Shown one piece after another: positions 19,553 through 29,062 of a stretch of DNA of 38,158 nt; positions within the stretch are counted from its first letter, which is position 1; every line of letters begins with the position of its first letter. The DNA lies in NCBI GenBank assembly GCA_963575745.1, contig CAUYUJ010017854.1:184218-222375 (forward strand), in the 5' to 3' direction. The translations under genes and the position numbers were made by a program. Source of the stretch: Prorocentrum cordatum (taxonomy: Eukaryota; Sar; Dinophyceae; Prorocentrales; Prorocentraceae). The notes beneath the pieces are model-generated. The model was not told the DNA's origin. It saw only the letters and a program-made list of their open reading frames with translations, and did no database searches.

Positions 19553-19985
19553 CAGCGCACAAGGCGCCCACGAGGCGCCCACGACTGGGCACCAGTCGAA
19601 ACCTCTGCACACCCACGCAGCGCACGAGGTGCCCACGAGGCGCCGACGGGCTCGCACCAGGCGAACTCTCGGCACACCCGTCCAGCGCACGAGGCATCCA
19701 CGAGGCATCCACGAGGCGCCCGTGGGCGTGCACCGGGCGAAACCTCGGCACGCCCACCCAGTTCCCGAGGCGCCCACGAGGCGCCCGCAAGCACCCACGG
19801 GCGGGCACTGGGCGAAACCTCGGCACCTGCACCTGGCTCGCGTTGCGCCCACGGGCGGGTCCCGGGACGCAACCTCGGCACACCGACCCAGCGCACGAAG
19901 CGCCCCCGAGGCGTTCACGTTGCGCCCACTGGCGGGCACCAGCAAAATTCTCGGCACACCCTCCGAACACGAGGGGACCACGGGC
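19553..19985. repeat. Minisatellite with CCCACGAGGCGCCC core
   Basis: About five units of 65-85 bp, each with GCGCACGAGGCGCCCACGAG, then a GGGC-containing segment, then CGAAACCTCGGCAC. Units vary in length by internal duplication of CACGAGGCGCC. Confidence 0.7.
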
Positions 19986-20207
19986 ACCCACCAGCAGGAC
20001 AACAGCGGAATGCAAGCACGGCTTCGGGAAAAAACTATGCTCCGAGGGGTGCCGCAGCCCCCGGCCTCGGTTTGTGTGTGCGTGTGGGTGTGGGTGTGTG
20101 TGGGTGGGTGGGTGGGGGTAGAGTTTCATCTCCAATCATCTCCATTGGGACATCGCCCTGCGTCCACGTCCACTCCTCTCGCTGCCCCCTTCCCCCTCAT
20201 CTCAACA

Positions 20208-20400
20208 TGACCACGTCGTCATCATGGTCGGCATCCTCATTATCATCCTCATAATTATCAACATCATCGACATCAACATCGTGAACATAAACACTAACAT
20301 CATCGTCAACATTATCATCTTCACCATCGCCATCAACCGCAACGTCAACCACGGCAACGTCAACATCACCATTATCATCATCACCACCAAAACCACCATC
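20208..20400. repeat. Degenerate (ATC)n microsatellite in E4
   Basis: ATCATC and ATCAAC units with many substitutions. Confidence 0.7.
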
Positions 20401-20559
20401 ACCTGACATGTATACGACATCATATAACATATATAGTATCGCCTCTAATATCTACCATCTGGCATGTATCATCAACTATCTTCCACCTACTATCTTATGT
20501 CTACCATGTAAATATATATCATTTTCGTCATCAACAACAGCATGCGGCCCCAACTCATA

Positions 20560-20990
20560 TCGGGACACCCTTCACACGAATCGCGGCTCTGTAGGAAGCT
20601 CCACCAGAAGCCCCAAAGGCAAAATCCACATGCACACCTCGTTCATTTTCGGCACACCTCTCCGACGCTTCGTGGCTGCACGGGGAGCTCCACCGAGCCC
20701 CACTGGAAAAATCCGCATGCGCTCCCCCCAATTTGGTACGCTCACAACACGCGTCGTTGCTGAACCGGGGGCTCCACCGAAATCCCCAGTGGCAAAGTCC
20801 GCATGCGCCCCCCCCCCGCCCTCCCTATGTCAGAAGGCCGTTCACACTCTTCGTGGCTCTGCGCTGAGCTCAACCGACTGCCCCAGTGGCAAAATTCGCA
20901 CGCGCCCTCTCCCCCCGCCCATTTCGGCGCACCCCTCGCACGCTTCGTGGCCACATAGGGAGCTTCGACCTCCTTCGTGCCACCTGCCTT
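20560..20990 (-). repeat. Diverged satellite units in E4
   Basis: CTTCGTGGC, GGGAGCTCCACCG, CCCCACTGG and TCCGCATGCG recur in the order expected for the reverse complement of the 15131-15630 satellite, with about 60-90 bp spacing. Confidence 0.6.
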
Positions 20991-21020
20991 GCAGTACCTA
21001 TAAGTGCAATTGACGTAGTC

Positions 21021-21344
21021 ATTGTTCAAGATGGAATGCTTTAAAGGAACAAGTGTTGCTTGGCAAACCCGCCAACCCCCATGCTCGAATAAACACCCCA
21101 CCCACCAACCCGCAACTTGTTGGCAACACCCACCTGGCAAAATGACCCGATAACCCGTCTGATATAGATCCATGACTCGGGCGGGAGGACGGTGATGTTG
21201 GCGACGACACCAGCGACAACAAAGATGGTGGCGTTGAAGGCGGGGGGGCGACAACGACGATTACGACGGCGATGGTGATGACGAACATGGTAAAGATGAC
21301 GACGGTGGTCATGTTGACAGCAATGCCGACGTCGGCGATGACAA
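21021..21344. other. No supported gene; short GAC/GAT-rich tract
   Basis: 21240-21345 is rich in GACGAC/GGCGATG trinucleotides. No coding signal. Confidence 0.4.
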
Positions 21345-21615
21345 AGTCCACATGCGCCCCCCCGCCCATTTCGGCACACCATTCACACGTTTCGTGGCCC
21401 GTAGAGAGCTCCGCCAACGGCCCCACTGGCATGGCCCGCGTGAGATGCTTTGCCCATATCCCTCACCACTGTGTGGCCCCATGGGAAACTCCAGCGAAGA
21501 ACCCAGTGACAGTGCCCGCATGCGCGCCTCCACCCATTTCGGCACCCCTCACACGTTTCGTGGCTTCGTAGGAAGCTCCACAGAAGGCTCCACTGACAGG
21601 GCCCGCATGCGCCAC
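21345..21615 (-). repeat. Isolated diverged satellite units
   Basis: About three units with CCCATTTCGGCAC, CACACGTTTCGTGGC and GGAAGCTCCAC, in the same minus orientation as E4. No element ends were found around them. Confidence 0.55.
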
Positions 21616-21645
21616 CCCACCCGTGTGCGTTGCCAGTTTTCTGCT

Positions 21646-22150
21646 TTAGGAATGTTGTGGATTCGTTTGGCTCCTGATCGACCCAGATATTGCCTGGCGT
21701 GGCCACCCGCCGATGTTGCTAACGTCCGCATAGAAGGTACCAGCGCCATACCTTCGACCACTGACAACCCCGCCAATGTTTCCAGCGCGATCAGCTAAGT
21801 GTCCGTGGCGACGCATTTGCTCCAACAATTGGTCGTATCGTTGGTGGTTTCGGGGCATCTGGTGGCTGCAAGGTTGTGATGGCTGTGAGGCTCGGGTGAT
21901 ACCTACCCCCAAGGCTCGGAAACAGCAGGGGCGAACATACCGGGTTTTCGGGATGTTGAATCCAATCGAATCCGCAGCCAATTTGGCCATTTCGAGTCGG
22001 GCTAGTACCGAATCGATGCGTTCACTTCGATCGACCCTGAAATCAATGAGGTCTGTTCCCGAGGTCAGCTGTCGCTCGTCCTCGAGATGTTCAAAGATGG
22101 TGCTGGCGACGAACACTTTTTATATAACACCGTCGGTGCGTTGACTTTGA
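21646..22150 (-). pseudogene. Retroelement Gag-like fragment (copia-type), decayed
   Basis: The minus strand encodes FVASTIFEHLEDERQL, then DRSERIDSVLARLEMAKLAA, then QMPRNHQRYDQLLEQMRRHG. This charged helical pattern (ERID, then an R-x-E-x-A helix, then a second helix near RNxxxYDxLLxxM) resembles Gag polypeptides of copia-like LTR retrotransposons seen in dinoflagellates. The frame meets a stop (TATATAA) just upstream of FVAST. Just upstream of that, a protein-like stretch continues in another frame, so a frameshift is likely. No zinc knuckle, protease, integrase or reverse transcriptase is adjacent; satellite units start right after it. No LTRs were found. The family assignment is from memory of the pattern. 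Confidence 0.4.
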
Positions 22151-22714
22151 AATCTACGTCGCAATTGATGGTTGAAGACGGCACTTTCACAGCCAGTATC
22201 CTGGCTAGGCCTGGGGGGTCGCGCTGCAGAGCAACAACTTGTTATGATGAATCATAACCCCACTTGTTACGTTGAGCCGTGAGTGTACCTCGCGAACAAA
22301 TTCGCGGGAAGGTGCGTTGCAGGGGTCCCAGCGGGGGCCCCTGGTGCGAGTATCGTGCATTCCTCGTCGCATGTACCCTACGGCCCGACCAAGACGCACC
22401 CATATGATACCAAGGGCGGTGATCTCAACGTAATGCATGGTCAAATTGGCGTTGATGGTGTCGTGGTCGTTGTGGTTGTGAGCTGGCGTGGCCGTCATCC
22501 TCCGACTGGGTGTAGGGTTCATTGTTGCGCCTGGCCGAGCTGCGGTAAGATCACAGTCGTGGACATAGGGTAGGATAGCGAATCCCAGCCAGCCCTCTGG
22601 GCGTAGATGCTTTACTCTCTGCCAAAACCACACCTCCCCCTGCTCGGAGGAGGGGTTTACCCCCAACCCCCTCCCCTGGGTCTGAGAAACTGGGGGGGAT
22701 CGGGTAGTTAGAGC
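22151..22714. other. No supported gene; possibly more retroelement remnant
   Basis: A minus frame (about 22205-22560) is open and protein-like but unidentified. It may be decayed 5' sequence of the Gag-like element. Confidence 0.25.
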
Positions 22715-22918
22715 GCCCAAGATGGCCCAAGATAGCTCCAAGAGGGCCTCGGAAAACAAAAGATGGCCTGTACGATGGTTCAATATGGCCTCCGACACAC
22801 ATGCAAAGATACCTCAAGACGGCCCCAGAACGGTCTCAAGTGCCCTGGGAGCCCTCCAATGACCCCCCTGCGAGGCCCCCAAACCCTTCAAGCACATATG
22901 GCAACAACAATGTGTGTG

Positions 22919-22951
<33 letters not shown>

Positions 22952-23345
22952 TGCCTTCTCGCTTTTTCGCTTCCGACAAGGTCGTGAAGCCTCGGTATGG
23001 CCCCGAGACGACCCAAGAGAGCCCCAAGAGAGGCCCAAGAGGACCCCAAGAGGGCCCCCCAAGCGCCCAAGAGCGCTCCAAGGGGGTCCCAATATGGTCT
23101 TTTTGAGCCGCCCCCGAGGGGGAGGGGCCTGAATTTCCCCCCCCCCCCCCCCCTTTTTGAGCCATGGTGTCCAAGAGGCCTCCCAAACCCCTCCAAGGAT
23201 CCCCAAAATGGCCCCAAGACCGGGCCCCAAGAGTGGCCCAAGAGGACCCGCAAAGAGCCCTCAGAGAGCCCCTCAGCTCAGGATAACCTCCGGCAGCCTC
23301 TAGCCGAACATGGCTCAAGATACCCTCGGAGAGGCCTCAGGAAAA
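22715..23345. repeat. CCAAGAGG-type degenerate repeat, cluster 3
   Basis: Dense CCCAAGA, CCAAGAGGGCC and CCAAAATGGCC units. It is interrupted by a (GT)n tract (22911-22952) and a poly-C run of about 18 (23139-23154). Minus frames give Leu/Gly-rich peptides of the type LGxLLGxLG. Confidence 0.75.
22911..22952. repeat. (GT)n microsatellite
   Basis: GT dinucleotides with one GTTT interruption. Confidence 0.85.
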
Positions 23346-24219
23346 AATCTGGTCGCGTCTGGATGAGCTGGCGGGGATACTTTTTTTGTTCGGCGGCTCA
23401 AAGGACAGATCCAGCGAGCGGGAATAACGTTCTGGGGCACAGAGCGAGATAATTGGCTGCAGAGGCACGTATGCCGCTGTAGCGAGTGCACATGCCAGGG
23501 ACAAAGTGACCCTCATTGGGGACCGACGCAGGCGGCCCCCAATGAAGCGTCCAGAATTGCCAATTGGTTGATGGTGGTTGGGAACATAATGGCTTCGAAC
23601 CGTGGCATACATGTAGGCCGACATGTCCATCGGTCGTTGAATTTCCTGCCTCTGAACTCCGAGGGGAAGCCGGCGCAAATGTCACACGATAGAAATAGTC
23701 CACCATTTTGTGCCGTGGAATACCGGTAGTAAAAGTCAGAACCAGCCACATGAAGACGAGGCCAGCTCCGCTGCCCGAATCGAAAATGATATGGTAACCA
23801 ATATAATTTATCACAACTTAATTCTGTAATCGTACCCGTGACTTGTCCATACTGTAAGTCTGAGCAGATAGACGAGAGATAAGGCATGGGATGAGAGAGT
23901 GCATCATCGACGGATGTGTTCCGTCCCTCAGGTGCGACACTGCCCCATAAACGGGACAGTCACATGCATACGACGCGCCGCTTGAACCCAAGCGGCGGCA
24001 GACGCAGGCGCGTCGCTCGTAGACTCGGCTGTGACCTCCGTTCAAAGTCGGGGACTGTCCTGGAGCCCCCTTGGGGGCCTCTTGGACCGTCTTGTAGGCC
24101 CTGGATGGCGGCCCAAGAGGCCCAAATCATCAACATCCATTGGTCTTTGTACGGTTCTCACATAACTGCCATTTGGGTCAAAACGGCCTAAGATAAGAGA
24201 CTGCCTTTTCGGTTAAGAC
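23346..24219. other. Unidentified, less GC-rich stretch
   Basis: Three minus-strand frames overlap at 23337-23890 and each contains a protein-like part, for example LFLSCDICAGFPSEFRGRKF. No single frame dominates, and no family was recognised. It may be a decayed mobile-element gene with frameshifts. Confidence 0.2.
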
Positions 24220-24460
24220 GGCCTAGGAGGCGCCCACGATCGCCCCAAAACTGCCAAAGAGCCCCAAAAGGGGACCCAAGAGGCACCTAAGACGGCCACA
24301 AGAGGGGGCCAAGATGGGGATCACGAACTGACATTTTGAATCCTCTGCCCCAAGACGGCCCCAAGATCCCTGCACAAGCCCCCGATGTGCGCCCAAGAGG
24401 CCCCACGAGGTCCCCAAGATGTCCCGAGAGGCCCAAATATCCGAGGCCCCCAAAGAGATC
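24220..24460. repeat. CCAAGAGG-type degenerate repeat, cluster 4
   Basis: GGCCTAGGAGGC, CCAAAGAGCCCC, CCCAAGAGGC and CCCAAGATG units. Confidence 0.65.
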
Positions 24461-25093
24461 CCCACACGCATCCAGGAGGCCCCCGACCTACAACCCAAGC
24501 ACGGCTGCAGGATGGACCGAGAGCCACTAAATACATGCACATCGCCTGGCCAGCCCGAGCGGCCAATCACAAGACGCACCAATTTCGGGCAACGTGCCCC
24601 TATCTGTGGACAAACCGCAAGAATGCACCCGAAGACCGTCTGGGAGGCCTGTACGATCCAAACTGCCGCTGGGGTCGCCACCCGCGAGGGGACCTTGGTC
24701 CGATGGAGGCGGTCACCGAAAACCCTGGCTGGCTGCCTACAGAATAGCTCGACTCCATGGCCTCTGCGACTTCCGGCGGCGTCTACCACCGCCGCCGAGC
24801 CGTGTCAGAGCGCCCCAGAAACGCGCGGATGGGCCCACCGAAAGGCCTGTTGGACCCCCAATGGGACAGTCTTGAGAACCTCTTGGGGTTTCTGGGGGAC
24901 TCCAGGGATGTCGACTTTTCAAAGAGACATGTTATTATTTCTCTCTTCGTGCAATTTCTTACGATATTACTATCCTTACTATTAGTAGGATTATCATTGA
25001 TATTATCGTTGTTGTTATTATTAGTATTATTATGAGTATTATAAGCACTATTAATATCATACGTATTACTAGTCTTATTATCAGTTGTCTTTT
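24461..25093. other. No supported gene; A/T-rich tail
   Basis: 24960-25080 is unusually A/T-rich, with TATTA/ATTATTA repeats. The remainder has no recognised feature. Confidence 0.35.
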
Positions 25094-25155
25094 TCCTCCT
25101 CCTCCTCCTCGTCCTGCTGCTCCTCCTCCTCCTCCTCCTCCTCCTCCTCCTCCAA
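25094..25155. repeat. (CTC)n microsatellite
   Basis: CTCCTC tract with a GTCCTGCTG interruption. Confidence 0.85.
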
Positions 25156-25674
25156 GAGAAACGAATCACTCCAAGGTACAGGAGGGTCGTCCGAGGGGAG
25201 GACAGCAACGTTCCAAAAGGACACGCGCCAATACGGCCGCCGTCAGAAAAGGATGCCTCCCCCCACGTTTTTTTCTTTTCCGTGATTGCTTGACGGTCCT
25301 CGGGCCGAGGAAGTGCCCTGAGAGCTCGAAAGCGGCGAAGAGCCTCAGGACTCTTTCCCCTGAGGACGTCCGCTCGCTCGCTTCATGGCCATGTGAGCCC
25401 CTCGCGGGTATCGACACCATCCACGGGACCAACTCCTCGCCCCAGGCCGATCTTCGCTGGCTGCGGGGCCCGAGAAGCGGAACTCCAGGGATGTCCTCAA
25501 AGAGGAACACCGGCACGAGGAAAACTTGGGACCCCCCAGAATCAGATGGTGAGATATCAAATTGTGACCTGGAATCCCCCCAAAGTCAACGCCAGGTTGC
25601 GGAACACGGGGTCACCTCCGGGCTTTGTGACTCCTGGGCCCACCAGGGTTCGGGACATCCTAAAATTAGCCTGG
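25156..25674. other. No supported gene
   Basis: A plus frame runs through here into the satellite of E2, but this part has no recognised domain, and the length of the frame is due to the repeat. Confidence 0.3.
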
Positions 25675-25724
25675 CGAAGGACCCAACCATATGCAGTTGT
25701 GAATACCGTTTTTGTGAGCAACGC

Positions 25725-26805
25725 ATTCGGTGGGGCTCCCTATGGGGCCAAGAAATGCTGTCCTGGGCGGGGAGACGCATGCGAATGCAGCCACTGGGGC
25801 CTTCGGTGGAGCTCCCTACGGAGAGTGGGGGAGACACATGCGAACACCCCCACTTGGGCTCTCGGTGGGGCTCCCTATGGGGCCACGAAGCGCTGTCCTG
25901 CGTGGGGGAGACGCATGCGAACACCCCCACTGGGGCCTTCGGTGGAGCTCCCTATGGGGCCACGAAGCGCTGTCCTGGGTGGGGGAAACGCATGCGAACA
26001 TCCCCACTGGGGCCTTCGGTGGAGCTCCCTATGGGGCCACGAAGCGCTGTCATGGGTGGGGGGGGGGGCGCATGCGAACACCCCCACTTGGGCTTTCGGT
26101 GGAGCTCCCGATGGGGCCACGAAGCGCTGTCCTGCGTGGGGGAGACGCATGCGAACACCCCCACTGGGGCCTTCGGTGGAGCTCCTTATGGGGCCACGAA
26201 GCGCTGTCCTGCGTGGGGAAGCCGGATGCGAACACCCCCACTTGGGCTTTCGGTGGAGCTCCCTATTGGGGCCACAACACGCTGTCCTGGGTGGGGGAGA
26301 CGCATGCGAACACCCCCAGTGGGGCCTTCGGTGGAGCTCCCTATGGGGCCACGAAGCGCTGTCCTGCGTGGGGGAGACGCATGCGAACACCCCCACTGGG
26401 GCCTTCGGTGGAGCTCCCTATGGGGCCACGAAGCGCTGTCCTGGGTGGGGAAGACGCATGCGAACACCCACACTGGGGCCTTCGGTGGAGCTCCCTATGG
26501 GGCCACGACACGCTGTCCTTGGTGGGGGAGACGCATGCGAACACCCCCACTGGGGCCTTCGGTGGAACACCCTATGGTGCCACGAAGCGCTGTCCTGCGT
26601 GGGGGAAACGCATGCGAACACACCCACGGGGGCTTTCGGTTGAGCTCTTTGTGGGGCCACGAAACGTTGTCCTGGGTGGGGGGGGCGCATGCGAACACCC
26701 CCACTGGGGCTTTCGGTGGATCTCGCTATGGGGGCCACGAAACGCTGTCCTGGGTGGGGGAGACGCATGCGAACGCCCCCACTGGGGCCTTCGGTGGAGC
26801 TCCAT
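25725..26805 (+). repeat. 77-bp satellite, about 14 units
   Basis: GGTGGAGCTCCCTATGGGGC, then CACGAAGCGCTGTCCTG, then GACGCATGCGAACAC, then CCCCACTGGGGCCTTC repeats every 77 bp (for example 25941 and 26018). It shares the GGAGCTCCCTATGGGGCCAC core with the 90-bp satellite of E1. Since 77 is not a multiple of three, the frame rotates and the true repeat period at protein level is three units; frames of several hundred codons open on both strands as an artefact. Confidence 0.92.
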
Positions 26806-26993
26806 ATGGAAGAGGAGGAGGAGGAGGAGGAGGAGGAGGAGGAGGAGGAGGAGGAGGAGGAGGAGGAGGAGGAGGAGGAGGAGGAGGAGGAGGAGGAGAA
26901 GAGGAGGAGGAGGAGGAGGAGAGAGGAGGACGAGGAGGAGGAGGAGGAGGAGGAGGAGGAGGGAGGAGGAGAGGAGGAGGAGGAGGAGGAGAC
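26806..26993. repeat. (GAG)n microsatellite in E2
   Basis: GAGGAG tract with AGAAGAG and GACGAG interruptions. Confidence 0.9.
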
Positions 26994-27164
26994 GCGGGGC
27001 GTTGTTTCTTCAAAACGAGGACCCAACACCACATGATGGTTGGGAAAAACCTCACGAGTCCCCAGATCCGCCGACCCTGTCGGCGTGTTTGGGGTGTCTG
27101 TCCGGTCCCGTCGAAGGGGAACCTTTTTACGTCCCCGCCTTACCTCTCACGTCCGGGAGAAAGG

Positions 27165-27165
27165 G

Positions 27166-27230
<65 letters not shown>

Positions 27231-27233
27231 GAG
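27165..27233. repeat. (TA)n(GA)n compound microsatellite
   Basis: TATATATA passes directly into GAGAGAGA. Confidence 0.9.
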
Positions 27234-27339
27234 CACCCTTCCTCGTTCGAGGAGCGGTTTCGCAGCCTGAAGGAATTCCATCCACGTCATCATTACGTCA
27301 AAGGGAAGCCCCTTCCCTTTGTCCCTTCCCCAGCGGGGG

Positions 27340-27590
27340 GGGTGTCCCCGGGGGGACGGGGGGGTCATATTCGCATTGCCTCTGGGGGTCCTTCTTTCCC
27401 ACGCCGGTCCTTCTCTGGCGCGCCGGTCCTCCTTGGGTCCTCCTCCCCAGATGAGGATGAGTCCCAGGGGGGGGGGAGGGGAGTCAGATGCGCATGCGTC
27501 CCTGTGGGTCCTCCTCCCCCTCCCCTCCTCTCTCCGACGCCGGTCCTCCTCCAGTCCTCCTCTCCAGGGGGGGGGGCCCAGGGGGAGTCC
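27340..27590. repeat. Diverged duplication of about 125 bp, G/C-homopolymer rich
   Basis: Two blocks share CGCCGGTCCTCC, TCCTCCCCAG or TCCTCTCCAG, then poly-G of eight or more, and GTCATATTCGCAT or GTCAGATGCGCAT. Confidence 0.5.
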
Positions 27591-27591
27591 T

Positions 27592-27715
27592 TTTCCTCCT
27601 CCTTCTCCTCCTCCTTATCCCCGCCTCCTCCTCCTCCTCCTTTTCCTCCTCCTCCTCCTCCTCCTCCTCCTCTTCCTCCTCCTCCTCGTCCTCCTCCTCC
27701 TCCTGGTCGTCGTCG
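27592..27715. repeat. (TCC)n microsatellite
   Basis: TCCTCC tract with TTT and CGT interruptions. It is followed by GTCGTCGTCGATG and CAGGGTCGGCGGC, the latter as after 627. Confidence 0.85.
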
Positions 27716-28092
27716 ATGTCTTTCAGGGTCGGCGGCGCCGGCCGTCAGGCCTTCACAACAATGCGGTGACACCAAATCGCCCGAGACTCACCGCAAGGAG
27801 TTGTCACAACCACGTTTGGGGACTATCAGCGCGAGGAAGCCGGGGTCCAGCAGATCGGGTCCCCGACATCCCCCGGAGACTTACCCCGGGGGAGCATTTC
27901 CGTCGTCGGCCGTTCATTGACGTATCCAGCGGGCCTGGGAAGCTCCTGGGAGCCCGAAGACTGCAGAGAGCGCGTCTCCTCCGCGGGGACCCCCTGTTCG
28001 GTAAGGGCTCAACGACTTCCGCTGTCCCTCGACTCGCGCCAGAGCTTCCACAATTTATCCGAATTCATCTGGATAGCTCTGGACTCACATGA
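27716..28092. other. No supported gene
   Basis: Apart from the CAGGGTCGGCGGC repeat segment at its start, nothing is recognised. Confidence 0.35.
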
Positions 28093-28270
28093 GAGGCCTC
28101 CTAGATTGGGTCGGAGGCTGCCGCCGCATCCCCGATGCATCGGCGATGCATCGGCGCCGTCGGCGTGGAGAACATCGGGCTCCACATCGAGCTGCATCGG
28201 CGATGCATCGGCGATACGGCGCAATCCACCGACCCCATCTACTCGGACCCCATCTATAGGAGGCGTAGGT
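28093..28270. mobile_element. Palindromic MITE-like element, copy 3
   Basis: Left end AGGCCTCCTAGATTGGGTCG. The right end's reverse complement begins ACCTACGCCTCCTATAGATG. The interior has GATGCATCGGCGATGCATCG. It is shorter than copies 1 and 2. Confidence 0.6.
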
Positions 28271-28859
28271 TACATGGACTTACGATGAATCATCTAGGCT
28301 GACCTAGATTTATATGGCTGGATCCCCGCAAGTCGATTGGAGAACAGGCGTGGAAATCTTACGGCCCTGTCCCCCATGAAGAGTTTAGAGAGCCTGGCCG
28401 TCGGTTGGGCGGTACTTGATGGGGGGCGATACATGGGGGGGCAGACACGTGCACTTTTCGTGCGTCTTTGGGGCCCTTTAGGGCCCGCCATGACACAGCA
28501 AGTGCACTTTTCTCCACCCCCGCAACCTGTCATCGCTCGGACGTCCATTCCCCGTGCATGTTTCGTTTTCGCGCGTTGTCCCCAAGGTGACCCTGTATGC
28601 TCCTCGATGGTCCTCATGTCCGAACGATGGCAAACCATTCATCGCCCCCCATTGCGCAATGCCCGAGTCGGGAGATGCCCTCGGGGCGCCTGGACAGCAG
28701 GCTCTGAGCGGAGGAGGGGCGGCGGCGGAGCAAGACTGCTCCCCCCACCCCGCCAGCGGCAGGGTGCCCGGGGGCAGCGTGAAGCCTTCTCCTCGGACGG
28801 GGCGGGGTGGTCTCCAGCCCAGCCCCCAAGCCCCCCCCCCCCGGAGGCAAAAGGGCGAG
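28271..28859. other. No supported gene
   Basis: Mixed sequence with poly-C at 28828-28841. Long frames on both strands have no recognised domain. Confidence 0.3.
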
Positions 28860-29062
28860 CGCACGAGGAGGCGGAGGATGAGGAGGAGGAGGAAGAGGAA
28901 TGACAACAGGAGGGCGACAGAAATGAGGAGGAGTAGGAGGAGGAGGAGGAGGAGGAGGAAGAGGAGGATGAATAGGCGGAGGAGGAGGAGGAGGACCAGG
29001 AGGAGGAAGTGGAAGAAGAAGAAGAGGAGGGAGAAGGGAAGAGGAGGGAGGAGGAAGGATAT
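28860..29062. repeat. GAG/GGA-rich microsatellite, interrupted
   Basis: GAGGAGGAG blocks with AAGAAG and ATGAATAGG interruptions. Both strands are open through it. Confidence 0.8.

Larger units (their letters stand above)
20120..21020 (-). mobile_element. Composite satellite-bearing element, copy E4
   Basis: On the minus strand the left end region (ATAGGTACTGCAAGGCAGG) lies near 21005-20985. Diverged satellite units follow to about 20560, then an (ATC)n-type tract (20208-20400). The right region shares GGGGCAGCG and AGGAGTGGA with E3, plus a diverged GATGATTGG near 20140. The ends are more decayed than in E1-E3. Confidence 0.42.
25675..27045 (+). mobile_element. Composite satellite-bearing element, copy E2
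   Basis: Left end CTGGCGAAGGACCCAACCA followed by TATGCAGTTGTGAATACCG. Then comes a 77-bp satellite (25725-26805) and a long GAG tract (26806-26993). The right end is GCGGGGCGTTGTTTCTTC, then AAAACGAGGACCCAACACCA, then ATGGTTGGGAA. This is the largest copy in the window. The ends match E1 almost base for base, although the satellite period differs (77 bp against 90 bp). Confidence 0.65.

Noticed and set aside
24160-24190. GCCATTTGGGTCAA resembles part of the dinoflagellate spliced leader
   Set aside because: It has a gap and mismatches and lacks the rest of the leader, no gene follows, and it lies near CCAAGAGG-type repeats that produce similar words.
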